A stretch of DNA of 64,000 nt from Symbiodinium sp. CCMP2592 (GCA_905221615.1 CAJNDT010000002.1:1140423-1204422); one strand, 5' to 3'. Counted from the first letter of the stretch, positions 43,752 to 53,417 are shown. Program-made: numbers and translations. Notes: a model not told the origin generated them from the letters alone.

Positions 43752-45632
43752 GCTCCAGCGAAGATGATTGGGCAAATCGCCCGAGCTTTCAGAGATGAGC
43801 ATAATTTGCAGTCGTTGGGTCAAACCTCAGCAGGTGTTGCTGCGGCGGCTCAGGTTCATACAAACCATGGAGAGAGGGATGCTCATAGGGCTTTTAAACG
43901 GTTCGGTCTCACGCTAAAGGTTCCTGTATCAGAGCTTACAGTACCTGCTGAGGGAGACCCCGCGATCATTCCTTACCTCAAGGTTGTTGACTTCTTTACA
44001 TGCCTTCTAAAGAATCATCCAAAGGTCTTGTTTGGAGGCATGCCTATCGGAGAAAGCAGCCAAAAGCAGTGTCAACAATTCTGGGAGAGGTTCAAGCTTG
44101 CACAGCCGGACCACGCAGTCTTCGAAGCCTACCCATCCCCTGAGGACTGGAAAACGATTGTACCCTTATGCATTCACGGAGATAAGGGGAGAGGGAGGTC
44201 CAAACTTCCTTGCTATGTCTTTTCATGGGAGCCTTGTATAGGTATTTCGGAGGATGTTCGGCGGAAGGGTCCTGGTTGGCGAAGCCCCGGTGTTCACGGC
44301 AACAAACTATCATGGTCTTGCAAGAAAAGAAAGCGAGAGCAGTGTCCGGACCTCGATCGCGATGAACTTCCGGGTGCATGTGAATCGTGCCCACTGCATC
44401 ACGAGCATCGCGCCGACCCCGAGCATGCCAGCATCCCGCACAATTCGAAGGGCCATTCCTTCTTGAGCAAATTCTTGTTTACTGCAATTCCGCATAAAGT
44501 CTTCAAAGATAACGAGGACGTAGTTCCGGCCTTGCTGGATGCTCTGGCCGACGGCATGCTTGAGCTTTTCACCACCGGGGTACAGCACAATGGGCTGTGC
44601 TTCCGAGCAGCCGTATGTGGGATCAAAGGTGATCTGGAGTTTCATCATGAAGCCTGCTCGTATGACCGCTGTTATAATACTGCCGGAACAAAAAACAATC
44701 TGCTGATGTGCCCGCAGTGCCACGCCGGCACGGATCAGTGCCCATACACGGATGTTTCAGATTCCCCTGCATGGGCCTCGACAAACTTTGCTTCCTTGCC
44801 ATGGACCGAACTTCCAAGACTTAGTCGCATTCCTTTTAGCAGCTCAAGGCCAGCGGCCTTTTACCGATGGGACGTTTTCCATTGTTTGAAGTTCGGAATT
44901 TTAAAGGACTTGGTGGCATGTGTGCTCATCGAACTGGCAGGGCATGGCATGTTTGATTTTGAAGCTCGAGGGGCAAGTAAGGGGTTGCCAGCACGCCTAG
45001 AAAGAGCCCACATGCTCTTCAAGATGTGGTGTGTTGCCGAAAACCGCACCCCGAACATCCGCAAGTTCACGAAGGGAACATTGCATGTCACGAAGAAAAA
45101 GATTGGATTCCCAGTTCTTGGTGGCAAAGGTGCTGATGCTGTGCTGTGCTGCATGTTCCTGCAATTTTTCCTGAGACTGAACCTCCCAGAGGTTCAGTCT
45201 GCTGATCTGAAGAGATTGCTGAAAGCAATGGAAGAGACCATCGCTGGCGCACTGGATTTCGTGGGGGTGCATCATTCACACCCAGCATTTTTGAAGCCAT
45301 ATTGTGCAAAGTTTATCCATGTGTCAGGGATGAAGCTTCTGAGAGGCTACGCATACCTTGCAAACAGGGCTATCCGAGAAGGCAAGAGGCTGTATAGTCT
45401 ACGGCCAAAACTCCACTACTATCACCACGTACTGATGGACTTGGAAAGCCAAATTCGACAAGGACATGAATGGTGCTTGAATCCGGCCATTTTCGGGTGC
45501 GAAAGTAACGAAGATTACATCGGCCGAGTATCAAGGATATCCCGAAAAGTGAGCCCTAAGATTGCAAGCCGGCGAACGATTGATCGCTATTTGTTGGCGG
45601 TTAAGCTGTTGTTCCGAAAGCATGGCCTTTGA
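43752..45632 (+). CDS. Gene C: large Cys/His-rich protein, possibly transposase-like
   Basis: A single open exon follows a CTCAG acceptor; the first ATG is 43764 and the stop TGA is at 45630-45632, giving 622 residues from that ATG. Features in order: NHGERDAHRAFKRFGLTLKV near residue 40; LCIHGDKGRGRSKL (about 137); a Cys-rich stretch with CESCPLHHEH (about 205); HHEACSYDRCYN and LLMCPQCHAGTDQCPY (about 290-330), a probable zinc site; YRWDVFHCLKFGILKDLVA (about 370); helical C-terminus. The D in HGDKG and the D-x2-H in WDVFH are spaced like acidic residues of an RNase H-fold transposase, but no third acidic residue is assigned. I recall it as a repeated dinoflagellate family (unverified). It follows gene B on the same strand and may share further upstream exons. 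Confidence 0.6.
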   Translation, partial: APAKMIGQIARAFRDEHNLQSLGQTSAGVAAAAQVHTNHGERDAHRAFKRFGLTLKVPVSELTVPAEGDPAIIPYLKVVDFFTCLLKNHPKVLFGGMPIGESSQKQCQQFWERFKLAQPDHAVFEAYPSPEDWKTIVPLCIHGDKGRGRSKLPCYVFSWEPCIGISEDVRRKGPGWRSPGVHGNKLSWSCKKRKREQCPDLDRDELPGACESCPLHHEHRADPEHASIPHNSKGHSFLSKFLFTAIPHKVFKDNEDVVPALLDALADGMLELFTTGVQHNGLCFRAAVCGIKGDLEFHHEACSYDRCYNTAGTKNNLLMCPQCHAGTDQCPYTDVSDSPAWASTNFASLPWTELPRLSRIPFSSSRPAAFYRWDVFHCLKFGILKDLVACVLIELAGHGMFDFEARGASKGLPARLERAHMLFKMWCVAENRTPNIRKFTKGTLHVTKKKIGFPVLGGKGADAVLCCMFLQFFLRLNLPEVQSADLKRLLKAMEETIAGALDFVGVHHSHPAFLKPYCAKFIHVSGMKLLRGYAYLANRAIREGKRLYSLRPKLHYYHHVLMDLESQIRQGHEWCLNPAIFGCESNEDYIGRVSRISRKVSPKIASRRTIDRYLLAVKLLFRKHGL

Positions 45633-46372
45633 GATCTGCTCCTATAATTCCCGACCTTATATAAGCCCGCAATCCCACTACAGAATTTTTTTCAAGCCCG
45701 TTATCCTGATCCCTTCAGTGTATATAAGGCTCCGGCTGATGCGAGCATGGTCTGCAGGAGCAAATCGACATGGGCGGTTGTAGCCACGATTCCCTTTGCA
45801 AGACAGTATGTAGCCCTGTGGGGCAGCTAATTTTTTAGAAGATGTCCATGGCAGGTTGTGTTTTGTCATATAAGGACGTGTGGAGCCGAGAGGCCCGCCG
45901 AAAGCGCCATCAACCCCATTCCTGTCCCCCAAAAAGCTTCCTATGGTTGAATCCTTAACACTGCTGTCATCCCTGCATCCCGGTTCCCGTCCCTCAACAA
46001 AGCCCGCTAAGGTTGAAAATCAGCTATCTTAAAGGCCTGCTAGAGCTGTTTTCAGGGCTTCGGTGAGCTGCGAGGGTAGTCTATTCGGTTCCCAGAAAGC
46101 ACTTCAGATAGAATGGTGTTCTACTGTATACAGCAGCTCCGATCGAGGCTATCTTCCTGAGGCACCAGGTGGCACTGTGCGAGCAAGCCAAAAAGAGTGC
46201 GTTTCTGTGTGCAATCGACTGCGTTTCCTTCCAGAATCGAAGGCGTTTCTTGAAATTGAGACGAAATGCCTCATTGAAGTTTCCCACTTGCGATTGCGTT
46301 TCTTGTTTGGGACTGCGTTAATTATTGACATTTGCCAAGATGCCTTTTATTTGGCGCCTATGGTTTCGTAGG
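45633..46372. other. No supportable gene; GCGTTTC minisatellite
   Basis: Short open frames only. At about 46195-46325 GCGTTTC or GCGTTTCTTG words recur about every 22 bp, like the block right of the DIRS-like element. This interval is the 3' flank of the giant minus-strand element; its LTR end was not identified. Confidence 0.5.
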
Positions 46373-46408
46373 TAGGTCTTTCCTTTTGGAAAACCCCCAA
46401 ACAAAGAA
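46373..46408. repeat. 36-bp direct repeat, left copy
   Basis: TAGGTCTTTCCTTTTGGAAA followed by ACCCCCAAACAAAGAA; identical to 46982-47017. The two copies immediately bracket the 573-bp insertion, so they look like a target-site duplication, though 36 bp is long for one. Confidence 0.85.
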
Positions 46409-46981
46409 GGTCAGCGTCAACGAAGTTGATATACCTTTCTTTGGGTGGGGCAGCGAGGTAACGAGCGGTTTTCCATTTGTCCAAGCTTTGGTTGCTGACA
46501 TTCCAAACCAACAACATCAGTTCAGAATCTTTTGTATGAAATCGTCATGGAATTTACATGATGACTTTTGTACCTTTTTATGGAACAACGTCCGTTCCTT
46601 CATGTCGACATGATCACTTGTAAACTTGTACATGCTTTGAAGAGTGCCCGCGCACCGCTTTCACATCAAGCTCGGGCAATCGCATTGTGAACTTTTTCTT
46701 CCCGCCCTCCTCTCCCTTGAATAATGGAAGGGGGGGTGCTTTCGGTCGGACACTTCGTCTTGTGCATTCGTGCCCCCACGGGGGGCTGCACACCGTGTCC
46801 TTCAGTGCCTGATGCATAGAACTCCAAACGAACTCGATGCATGCCCCGACCGTTGAAAAAGATGTGAGCCGCCTTTGCATCCACTCTCATGTTGTGCCGA
46901 CTTGAGCTGTGCATTCGTTAAGACATGTTTGTATGTCAAGTTTAATGGGCTTCGCCCTTAACGCGCTACTTCGCTGGCCCC
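46409..46981 (+). mobile_element. Internally deleted, non-autonomous copy of the DIRS-like element
   Basis: 46409-46701 matches 18868-19160 and 46733-46981 matches 27037-27286; in between are only 31 unrelated bp (46702-46732) in place of about 7.9 kb of coding sequence. It is inserted into the 3' end of the last ORF of the giant element. That ORF now ends with element-derived residues GASEVAR. Removing the insertion and one direct-repeat copy restores a frame that stops four residues after the duplicated segment. Confidence 0.85.
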
Positions 46982-49900
46982 TAGGTCTTTCCTTTTGGAA
47001 AACCCCCAAACAAAGAATGCTTCTGGAACTGCGTCATCAAAGTCCTCTCCAGGCTCGATGTCCATTTCTTCATCAGGTTCCTGTTCTGGATCGTCTTCCG
47101 CGATGACAGACGGTTCTGGGATTTCTTCAGGTTCCGCAACGGTTTCTACCTCCATGGCTTCCTGCTCCTCTTCGGGCGCCTCAGGCACTGCGGCTGCTGC
47201 GGCTTCCATTGTCTGAGCAATGAAGTCACTGGGGATCTCCGTAGGAGTCTCCCGTTGTGGAGAACCTTGGTAATATCCGCTCGAAATGAACTGTGACCAG
47301 CAAGACGTGCATCGGGAGAAACATGCTGGAACGATGTTGTAGCATGCCGGGCATACCCTCATTCTCCGTCCATCCTCGTCTCTGCGTAGGTCTTCGGGTC
47401 GCCAATTCTTGATGACAAACTTGATTCCTTTGTCCATGTAGTGATGCCGAACCGTGTTCTCCCTGTGGGACTCCAGGACAGTCGTGAGGTCTCGAATGAT
47501 CTGCTCCTTGCTTGTGTCGTGGGGTCCAGGAGGCATCTCGCAAAGCAATTCCATGATCTTGCTTGGCGTTCGGTATCTCTCGAACTCAGGAAGCAACGGT
47601 GATGCATTGTAGTCCAACACCAGCTCTTTCTCCAACCTTTCATCGTAGATCTTTTGCACCAGAGCGAAAGAGTGTGTATCTCGGGGATCAGGGACGCAAA
47701 ACCATACCTCCTTGACGAAATGGAAAGGTATCGTTCGACCAACGATCATGATGCCGCTGTCTGTGATACGTCCATCCTCTCGTGCAAGGTCCTGCGACGG
47801 GACATGAAGGACCGCCAATGGCATGTGCTTGGCGTCTCGTCCATGTACTCGCATCTTGGTCGTTGCGTTCCGGTGATCGAACGGCGCAAACACCCCCCAA
47901 TAGCTGTGGAGTCTGCCACCTTGGTTGCCTCGGAATTGGCGCCTATGGTCGAAGTCCCCGTCGGGGTCCTCCGAACCAGGCATGATGCCTTGCGTGACAA
48001 TGGAATCCAAGTTGCGGCATGCCGTAGCGTGGAACGCACCTCCAAGACGTTGCAAGAGGGTCATAGATGGAGATATTGCGAACCTGTTCTTGTCCAACTG
48101 AAGCAAGTTGTTCTGGGGATCTGAGTGCGCAGAGTGACCACTCGTAGCCCGAACTGCCCATGGCTTCACCCAGCCGTTGCATAGGTTCAGGTACCTCTGG
48201 CCATGCCGGCAATGATCGTTGTTCTGGATCTCCGTGATCTGGTCCTGAACTGATACCAACCTGTTCGAACCTGCTGATCCAAGAACTTCCGTGCCGGGGT
48301 CCTTCACTCTCACACCCAGGAACTGCAACCGAATCTTGGCCTTGTTGCGTTTCGTGGCTGCAATCATGTTCCCCTGGAACAATAGCTGAAGTCTTTCATT
48401 GTACACTCTCTTCTTCTGTTGATCATCGGTCCTTGAGACCCCTTCGGTGATGCGTCTGCTTTCATGGGTCCATAGTGGCTCATGCCTCACCAAGTCTTCG
48501 ATCATCACCCATCCTCCTTCATCACATTTGATGACACTGTTGAATGCCACCTGGCACCTGTTGTCAAGCCATTCCGAGCCTGGGCGCCTGGCGATTCTGT
48601 GGCGCAAGTCAGACTGGATGCATGATAGCGCCCAATCCGCGTTCAATCTGCGCTGACGGGTGATGTTGCGAAGGACAACTTCGTTCACGATGTCCCACCG
48701 ATTGTTGATGAAGCTTGCACCCTTGGTTGGGATCAGGTCGAGAATCCCGCACCGGATTGGCCTTCCGCCGCCGATGGATTCATAGCCTGGATTGGTGTAG
48801 CTATGAGTGTTTTCATCGTAAGCAAAGCTAGGACGGTCTCCTCGTTGAGGTAGGCGTCGGTCGCGATGGTCCGAAAGCTGCTCAATGATGTCCACCACTC
48901 GCTGGCTATTCTCTGGTCCCGATTCCTGCAGTGGTACGCCACAAGCATCATTTAGGCCCCGACGGTTCTCCACATCCGTGCAGAGATTGTGTTTGTTCTC
49001 ATAACGGATCAAGACCACATCACCCCGTACGGCTTCGCCTCCGCGTCGCGGTCGGGCTTTGGCCTTGGGTCGTCGGTCCGAGGATGCAACACTCACATGA
49101 TCTGTGGTGTCAACGTCCATTGGCTCAGCCTCTTGTGTAGGTACTCGACGTGGATATCGAAGAAGACTTTCCTTGATAATCTGGACGCCTCGAAGTACCA
49201 GATCCCGGGTTGCAGCATTTTCTGTGCAATTGGACAGAGTGTGTAGATCACTGCCACAAGCGACACAGAACGTGATGCGGTCGCTTCCGACTGACATTTC
49301 GCCCTGAGCGAGTACGCCAACATAGTCCTGAAGCTGCGTGACAAATCCTTCACGAATTGCATGCCTGGGATCAGGGCCTTCTGCACCTTGCTCTTCTTCG
49401 GGTTGCGCATCCACATCCACATCCTGTGCAGGTATTGGTGGAGCAACTGAGAACCCTGGATCGTCCGTGACGTTGTCAGCGGCCTGTGTCTCGTCGGTTC
49501 TCGCAATCTCTACAGGGTAGATATCACCATCGACGATCACTGTGAAATCAATCACGAGGTCAGCGGACATGTTGTTGACGATCTCAGCGACTGCTTCATT
49601 CTTCTTGGGCGGTGTCCTTTTGCGCGGGGAGTCAACCGTGATCAGCTCGATGGCTTCGGCCGACGCGTAGCGGAAGAATGACCTTTCGATTCCTCTCGCG
49701 CACGCATTTGCTCCCTCAAGGCCACCCCAATTCATAAAATGACTTGGGTGTCTCATTGCAATTGTAAGAAGCCCGAGCGCCAGCTCCACTGTGTCACCCA
49801 GGAGCTCTTCCTTGGGCAAGACTGACCCTCTGTAGCATTCTTGGCGCTCTTCTGGAGTCAAAAGCATCCTCATGAAACCAGCATAAGCGCAGTTCCCGGC

Positions 49901-50356
49901 ATCGTAGTAGCAGATGTAGCATGTCTTGCCTTCGGAGTCGTACCCTCTGTCCCACGCCAACTGTTTGGCCTTTCCCCATGCCGCGTACTCGATGGCCTGA
50001 CTGGCTGTGATTCGGAGACCACCGTAGTGAGAAACCGTCTTGCCGATGTCTTCATAGACCATCTCTGCACAAACTTTGAGGAACTCCTTGATGTCCACGC
50101 GAGGATCCACGAATTGAAGCCTCAGGTCATAAAGGTGCTTTGCGCAAGCCAAGGTGTACTTCTGGGACGTGATCAAGTCATTGAAGGAGCTGATTTGATG
50201 CTGCATCTTCAAGGCTGAAGTATGCGCGCACCCAATGCAGTGTCCAGGATACCCGTTTCCGGTCGGCTTGAAGAAGGCTTGTGCGTAGCACTCAGCCAAC
50301 TTCATTGCTTCACATCCAGTCACATCCAGGGCAATAGAACGTTCTCCCTTTGACAT
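46958..50356 (-). CDS. Accessory ORF with a KptA/Tpt1-like RNA 2'-phosphotransferase domain
   Basis: 1132 residues from the ATG at 50356. The N-terminal region has Cys pairs (CIGCAHTS; CYICYYDAGNC) and CVACGSDLHTLSNC near residue 365. Residues about 570-910 match the KptA/Tpt1 layout: an N-terminal lobe with SDLRHRIARRPGSEW, GGWVMIEDLV and KKRVYNERLQLL, then an ADP-ribosyltransferase-like lobe with GGAFHATACRNLDSIVTQGI (compare the family Y-H-G-T motif) and GGRLHSYWGVFAPFDHRN. That family removes a splice-junction 2'-phosphate from RNA using NAD. About residues 1000-1022 form a zinc ribbon (CPACYNIVPACFSRCTSC), followed by a Glu/Ala-rich tail. Overlaps the upstream ORF by 47 bp. Whether all catalytic residues are kept is not certain. 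The last residues derive from the inserted element. Confidence 0.7.
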   Translation of the reverse strand: MSKGERSIALDVTGCEAMKLAECYAQAFFKPTGNGYPGHCIGCAHTSALKMQHQISSFNDLITSQKYTLACAKHLYDLRLQFVDPRVDIKEFLKVCAEMVYEDIGKTVSHYGGLRITASQAIEYAAWGKAKQLAWDRGYDSEGKTCYICYYDAGNCAYAGFMRMLLTPEERQECYRGSVLPKEELLGDTVELALGLLTIAMRHPSHFMNWGGLEGANACARGIERSFFRYASAEAIELITVDSPRKRTPPKKNEAVAEIVNNMSADLVIDFTVIVDGDIYPVEIARTDETQAADNVTDDPGFSVAPPIPAQDVDVDAQPEEEQGAEGPDPRHAIREGFVTQLQDYVGVLAQGEMSVGSDRITFCVACGSDLHTLSNCTENAATRDLVLRGVQIIKESLLRYPRRVPTQEAEPMDVDTTDHVSVASSDRRPKAKARPRRGGEAVRGDVVLIRYENKHNLCTDVENRRGLNDACGVPLQESGPENSQRVVDIIEQLSDHRDRRLPQRGDRPSFAYDENTHSYTNPGYESIGGGRPIRCGILDLIPTKGASFINNRWDIVNEVVLRNITRQRRLNADWALSCIQSDLRHRIARRPGSEWLDNRCQVAFNSVIKCDEGGWVMIEDLVRHEPLWTHESRRITEGVSRTDDQQKKRVYNERLQLLFQGNMIAATKRNKAKIRLQFLGVRVKDPGTEVLGSAGSNRLVSVQDQITEIQNNDHCRHGQRYLNLCNGWVKPWAVRATSGHSAHSDPQNNLLQLDKNRFAISPSMTLLQRLGGAFHATACRNLDSIVTQGIMPGSEDPDGDFDHRRQFRGNQGGRLHSYWGVFAPFDHRNATTKMRVHGRDAKHMPLAVLHVPSQDLAREDGRITDSGIMIVGRTIPFHFVKEVWFCVPDPRDTHSFALVQKIYDERLEKELVLDYNASPLLPEFERYRTPSKIMELLCEMPPGPHDTSKEQIIRDLTTVLESHRENTVRHHYMDKGIKFVIKNWRPEDLRRDEDGRRMRVCPACYNIVPACFSRCTSCWSQFISSGYYQGSPQRETPTEIPSDFIAQTMEAAAAAVPEAPEEEQEAMEVETVAEPEEIPEPSVIAEDDPEQEPDEEMDIEPGEDFDDAVPEAFFVWGFSKRKDLGASEVAR
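46982..47017. repeat. 36-bp direct repeat, right copy
   Basis: Identical to 46373-46408. Encodes the FFVWGFSKRKDL segment of the accessory ORF on the minus strand. Confidence 0.85.
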
Positions 50357-53300
50357 AACCAGTGTTCAGGGTCGCATAGGTGTCGATCCTGAACCAGTAG
50401 TGCCTGTTGTCGTAGTAGGCTTCGGGAACGGTCATGGCGATGTCAAAATCCTGCCAGGTGACTGTGGACGATTCAGCGACCGTGTCACCCTGGGCACCCG
50501 ACCTGATCTGTTGCTGCTGTTCCCCCGTAAACCATGTCTGCGAAATCTTGGTGGACGTCTTGACTTCACTCTTGTCCTCCCAAATCTCGACAAGCGACGG
50601 GTGAGCGACTGAGTCGGTTCGGACTGTTTCGTCCCATGAGCGAACTTTCGATGCCTCAACAAAGCACGTGGATACCATCTTCTCGCAGAACAGCTGCTTC
50701 TCGTAGATAGCGAGGCCCAATTTGAACCTGACCCGATTGTCCGGTGGTGGCACCTTTTCGACTGACAGTGTATGCACGCCTGACGACGCATGTTTCGCCT
50801 GGCTATACATTCTTGACCAAAACGAAGATCCATGAATCACCACGCATGCTCGGGCCCGCAACTCCAGTTCAATATACATTCCCAGCGCGTGGAAGCCGTT
50901 GAACATAGAAGCTTTCTGTCGAAGGTAATTGCTGGCTGCTCCTACGAACCGTAAGTCATGATTGATGTTGACAATTGGAGGGCGCGTGGTACGCTTCCCT
51001 GCCGCAATGATAGGGTCAACGTACGTGACCTTGAGCTGTCGCTGCAAGTCAGCACGAATCGCTGCTCCGTCTCCGACCTCACTCATCGGAAATGATATGT
51101 TCTCGATGAGGATCGCCTGGAGAGACAGATGGTAATGCAACGTGACGGTTGCAAGCTGCTCTTCAGTCAAGCCATCCAATGTCTCATTCACAGATTCCAA
51201 CGATCCCTTTGTGACTTGGAAGTTGTAGTTGGCACCTGCGGTGATCGACGGGCTCACAATGTAGATCTCACTCCATCCATGCATGACGAGATTTTCTCTC
51301 ACTGTATGCGATGACCCTCTGGTCCTTGCGACCATGTCAAAGTCTTGGACGAGGATTGTGCATTGAGAGCGCATAGTCGCGGCATCAGGCTTGCCACCCA
51401 TACCCAAACTATTGCGAAATCCGTTCAGCGTGTTCATGGTGTTGATCCTTGCTTCTGCCGGAATTTCATCGTTGTCGACAAGATCGCTGTCTGCCTCGAT
51501 CATCACTGCCGAGGTAAGCATTGGAGGAGAAGGAAGATGCACGCACGACACCAATGCCAATGCATGGTACAGCCGCGAATACATCCGTAACCACATCTTC
51601 GTGCTCAGCTTCACGTAGACCTTCAGGTTGAGACCCTTGTCGTCACTTTGAGAGACGGAACGAATCCTTGCCAAGTAGGTCACCAGTCTTCTGACGTAAT
51701 GCTGAATCGGTGTGGTCCCCACGTCGTGGTTGGCCACGAACTTTGGCGTCTCATCAATGGTAGGTGGGTACTCGTCTTGATCACGGGTCGTCGCCAGCAA
51801 GCTCGAGCGACAGCCCTTTTCATCGATGTTGACATAATGGTACCAACTTTCCTGAGCGCCAGCGGGGATTGGAGCTTCCTCCCATGTCGGTTGCGATGGT
51901 TCCTCTTCCGGTTGCGAAGTCGGTGGTTGTGGAGGAGGTGCCGCAGAAGATGATGACGCCGATGCCGTTGCCTCGTCCGTCCTTGCCCTCTTTGGTCCGT
52001 GGCTAGGGGTGGCTCGAGGCTCGGTAGCGGATCCTTGTGGTTGTCCCGGCGTTCTTCCATGCTCAGGGTGCACGATTCCTTCCGGTTCGAGGTTGCTTGC
52101 CGTAGGCATCGCCACCCTCCCCGTTGAGTACACCCAGCTAGGATGCCGTTGAAGGTTGGGCGGAAATAGGCCATCATCTTGCATAAGCGGACTTGGTGCC
52201 CCCATCTGTTGGAATTCTGCTTCCCATATGCTCAACGTGGCGCGTTTGGTAGAGCAGTCGACCACATACCCAGATTCAACTCCGCACTGATTCCAGGTGT
52301 AGCTACGGAACGCATCCGGCAATTGGAAACCGTTCCTGTCTTGATCTGCACATACAGCATCCACATGGTGCTTGAGGAAAGAATACGTGGTGTAGTCGGA
52401 ATCAGGGAGCACATCGTTGGACCATCTGTAATGCGGGTGTCCAGTATCTGGATCAACCCATGATACGTAGGAATGAAGCACGTGGAGACAGACACTGAAC
52501 GCCTGGAGCGAGTTCATCGCAAAGGCGAGCGGATGTCCCATGCCTTGAGGCATTGTGCGCATCATCAAAGCCAGCTGGTGAACGTTGAGTGGCGTAGCGC
52601 CATCGTTGTTCGCTGCACATTCTTGGTTGTAGGTCCGTAGTCCATACCCAGTGTGTTTTGCGAACATGTACATCAGCTTGCACACCCTACATAACGTAGG
52701 CTCCGCCAACAGGTCTGATTGGTCAGGTGCTCTACCCGACATAGGCAACTTGTGGTAGTAGTCCTGATTCACCGTATACCATTGTTGAATTCTCGTGTCT
52801 GTCACAGTCTGGTAGGGCGTCTCCACGGAGTTGATGAGAACGGCGAGGTTGTAGTACCCGTCCGCACTGACGATGTTCCTTGTTGCAGTGTTCAAGTCGA
52901 ACCGAACTTGCTTTCGTTCTTGTTCCAGTTCAACCACAGCCAATTTTGCATCATCGCGGATCACTTCCTCATCCACCATGAACCTGGTGATGGCATTGAA
53001 CTTCCCCTCGTAGTCAGCAACAATGTGTTTGAGACCTCCACCAAACTTGATGACCATGGCGAGTATCTCCCCATAGGGTTTGTCCATGTACTCCTCAGGG
53101 GCAGCAAATAAGCAAGCTTTGAGGATTTCTCGGACTCGAATGGAAAGATCCCCTCCTGGCGACAGATTTGCACACGTGAACAGCAAGACCAACGGAGGTG
53201 CTTTGAACGCTGCCCATGTGCGAATGAGATCATTGTCGACCACTTTGTCTTTCGTAATCTTCGGCGGGAGCGAGACGCTCTGCGACGGATCCCCAGAATA

Positions 53301-53417
53301 CATCTCCAGGAACTTGTGGAACTTCAGAAACGTTCGCATCATCCCACCAGACGGGAAAACTTCTTCGTGGTCCACTCCTTCGAAGGCCAGCTCGTAGGCA
53401 TTGTAGCTTTCAGCCAT
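50310..53417 (-). CDS. Accessory ORF of the giant retroelement, unknown function
   Basis: 1035 residues from the ATG at 53417. I do not recognise a known fold. The N-terminal 430 residues are mixed helical. About residues 450-520 are a Pro/Ser/Ala-rich linker with a basic patch (SHGPKRARTDEA). The C-terminal half has many Trp, Tyr and His. It ends GRTFYCPGCDWM, a lone C-x2-C pair, at the point where the next ORF (+1 frame) supplies CIGC, so the two ORFs probably form one protein across a frameshift. Upstream lies a 112-bp gap to Gag-Pol. No RNase H, protease or envelope-like signature (no signal peptide or membrane segment). Confidence 0.6.
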   Translation of the reverse strand: MAESYNAYELAFEGVDHEEVFPSGGMMRTFLKFHKFLEMYSGDPSQSVSLPPKITKDKVVDNDLIRTWAAFKAPPLVLLFTCANLSPGGDLSIRVREILKACLFAAPEEYMDKPYGEILAMVIKFGGGLKHIVADYEGKFNAITRFMVDEEVIRDDAKLAVVELEQERKQVRFDLNTATRNIVSADGYYNLAVLINSVETPYQTVTDTRIQQWYTVNQDYYHKLPMSGRAPDQSDLLAEPTLCRVCKLMYMFAKHTGYGLRTYNQECAANNDGATPLNVHQLALMMRTMPQGMGHPLAFAMNSLQAFSVCLHVLHSYVSWVDPDTGHPHYRWSNDVLPDSDYTTYSFLKHHVDAVCADQDRNGFQLPDAFRSYTWNQCGVESGYVVDCSTKRATLSIWEAEFQQMGAPSPLMQDDGLFPPNLQRHPSWVYSTGRVAMPTASNLEPEGIVHPEHGRTPGQPQGSATEPRATPSHGPKRARTDEATASASSSSAAPPPQPPTSQPEEEPSQPTWEEAPIPAGAQESWYHYVNIDEKGCRSSLLATTRDQDEYPPTIDETPKFVANHDVGTTPIQHYVRRLVTYLARIRSVSQSDDKGLNLKVYVKLSTKMWLRMYSRLYHALALVSCVHLPSPPMLTSAVMIEADSDLVDNDEIPAEARINTMNTLNGFRNSLGMGGKPDAATMRSQCTILVQDFDMVARTRGSSHTVRENLVMHGWSEIYIVSPSITAGANYNFQVTKGSLESVNETLDGLTEEQLATVTLHYHLSLQAILIENISFPMSEVGDGAAIRADLQRQLKVTYVDPIIAAGKRTTRPPIVNINHDLRFVGAASNYLRQKASMFNGFHALGMYIELELRARACVVIHGSSFWSRMYSQAKHASSGVHTLSVEKVPPPDNRVRFKLGLAIYEKQLFCEKMVSTCFVEASKVRSWDETVRTDSVAHPSLVEIWEDKSEVKTSTKISQTWFTGEQQQQIRSGAQGDTVAESSTVTWQDFDIAMTVPEAYYDNRHYWFRIDTYATLNTGYVKGRTFYCPGCDWM

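Noticed and set aside
50310..53417. Possible envelope-type protein in the accessory ORF
   Set aside because: No signal peptide, membrane segment or furin-like site is visible.
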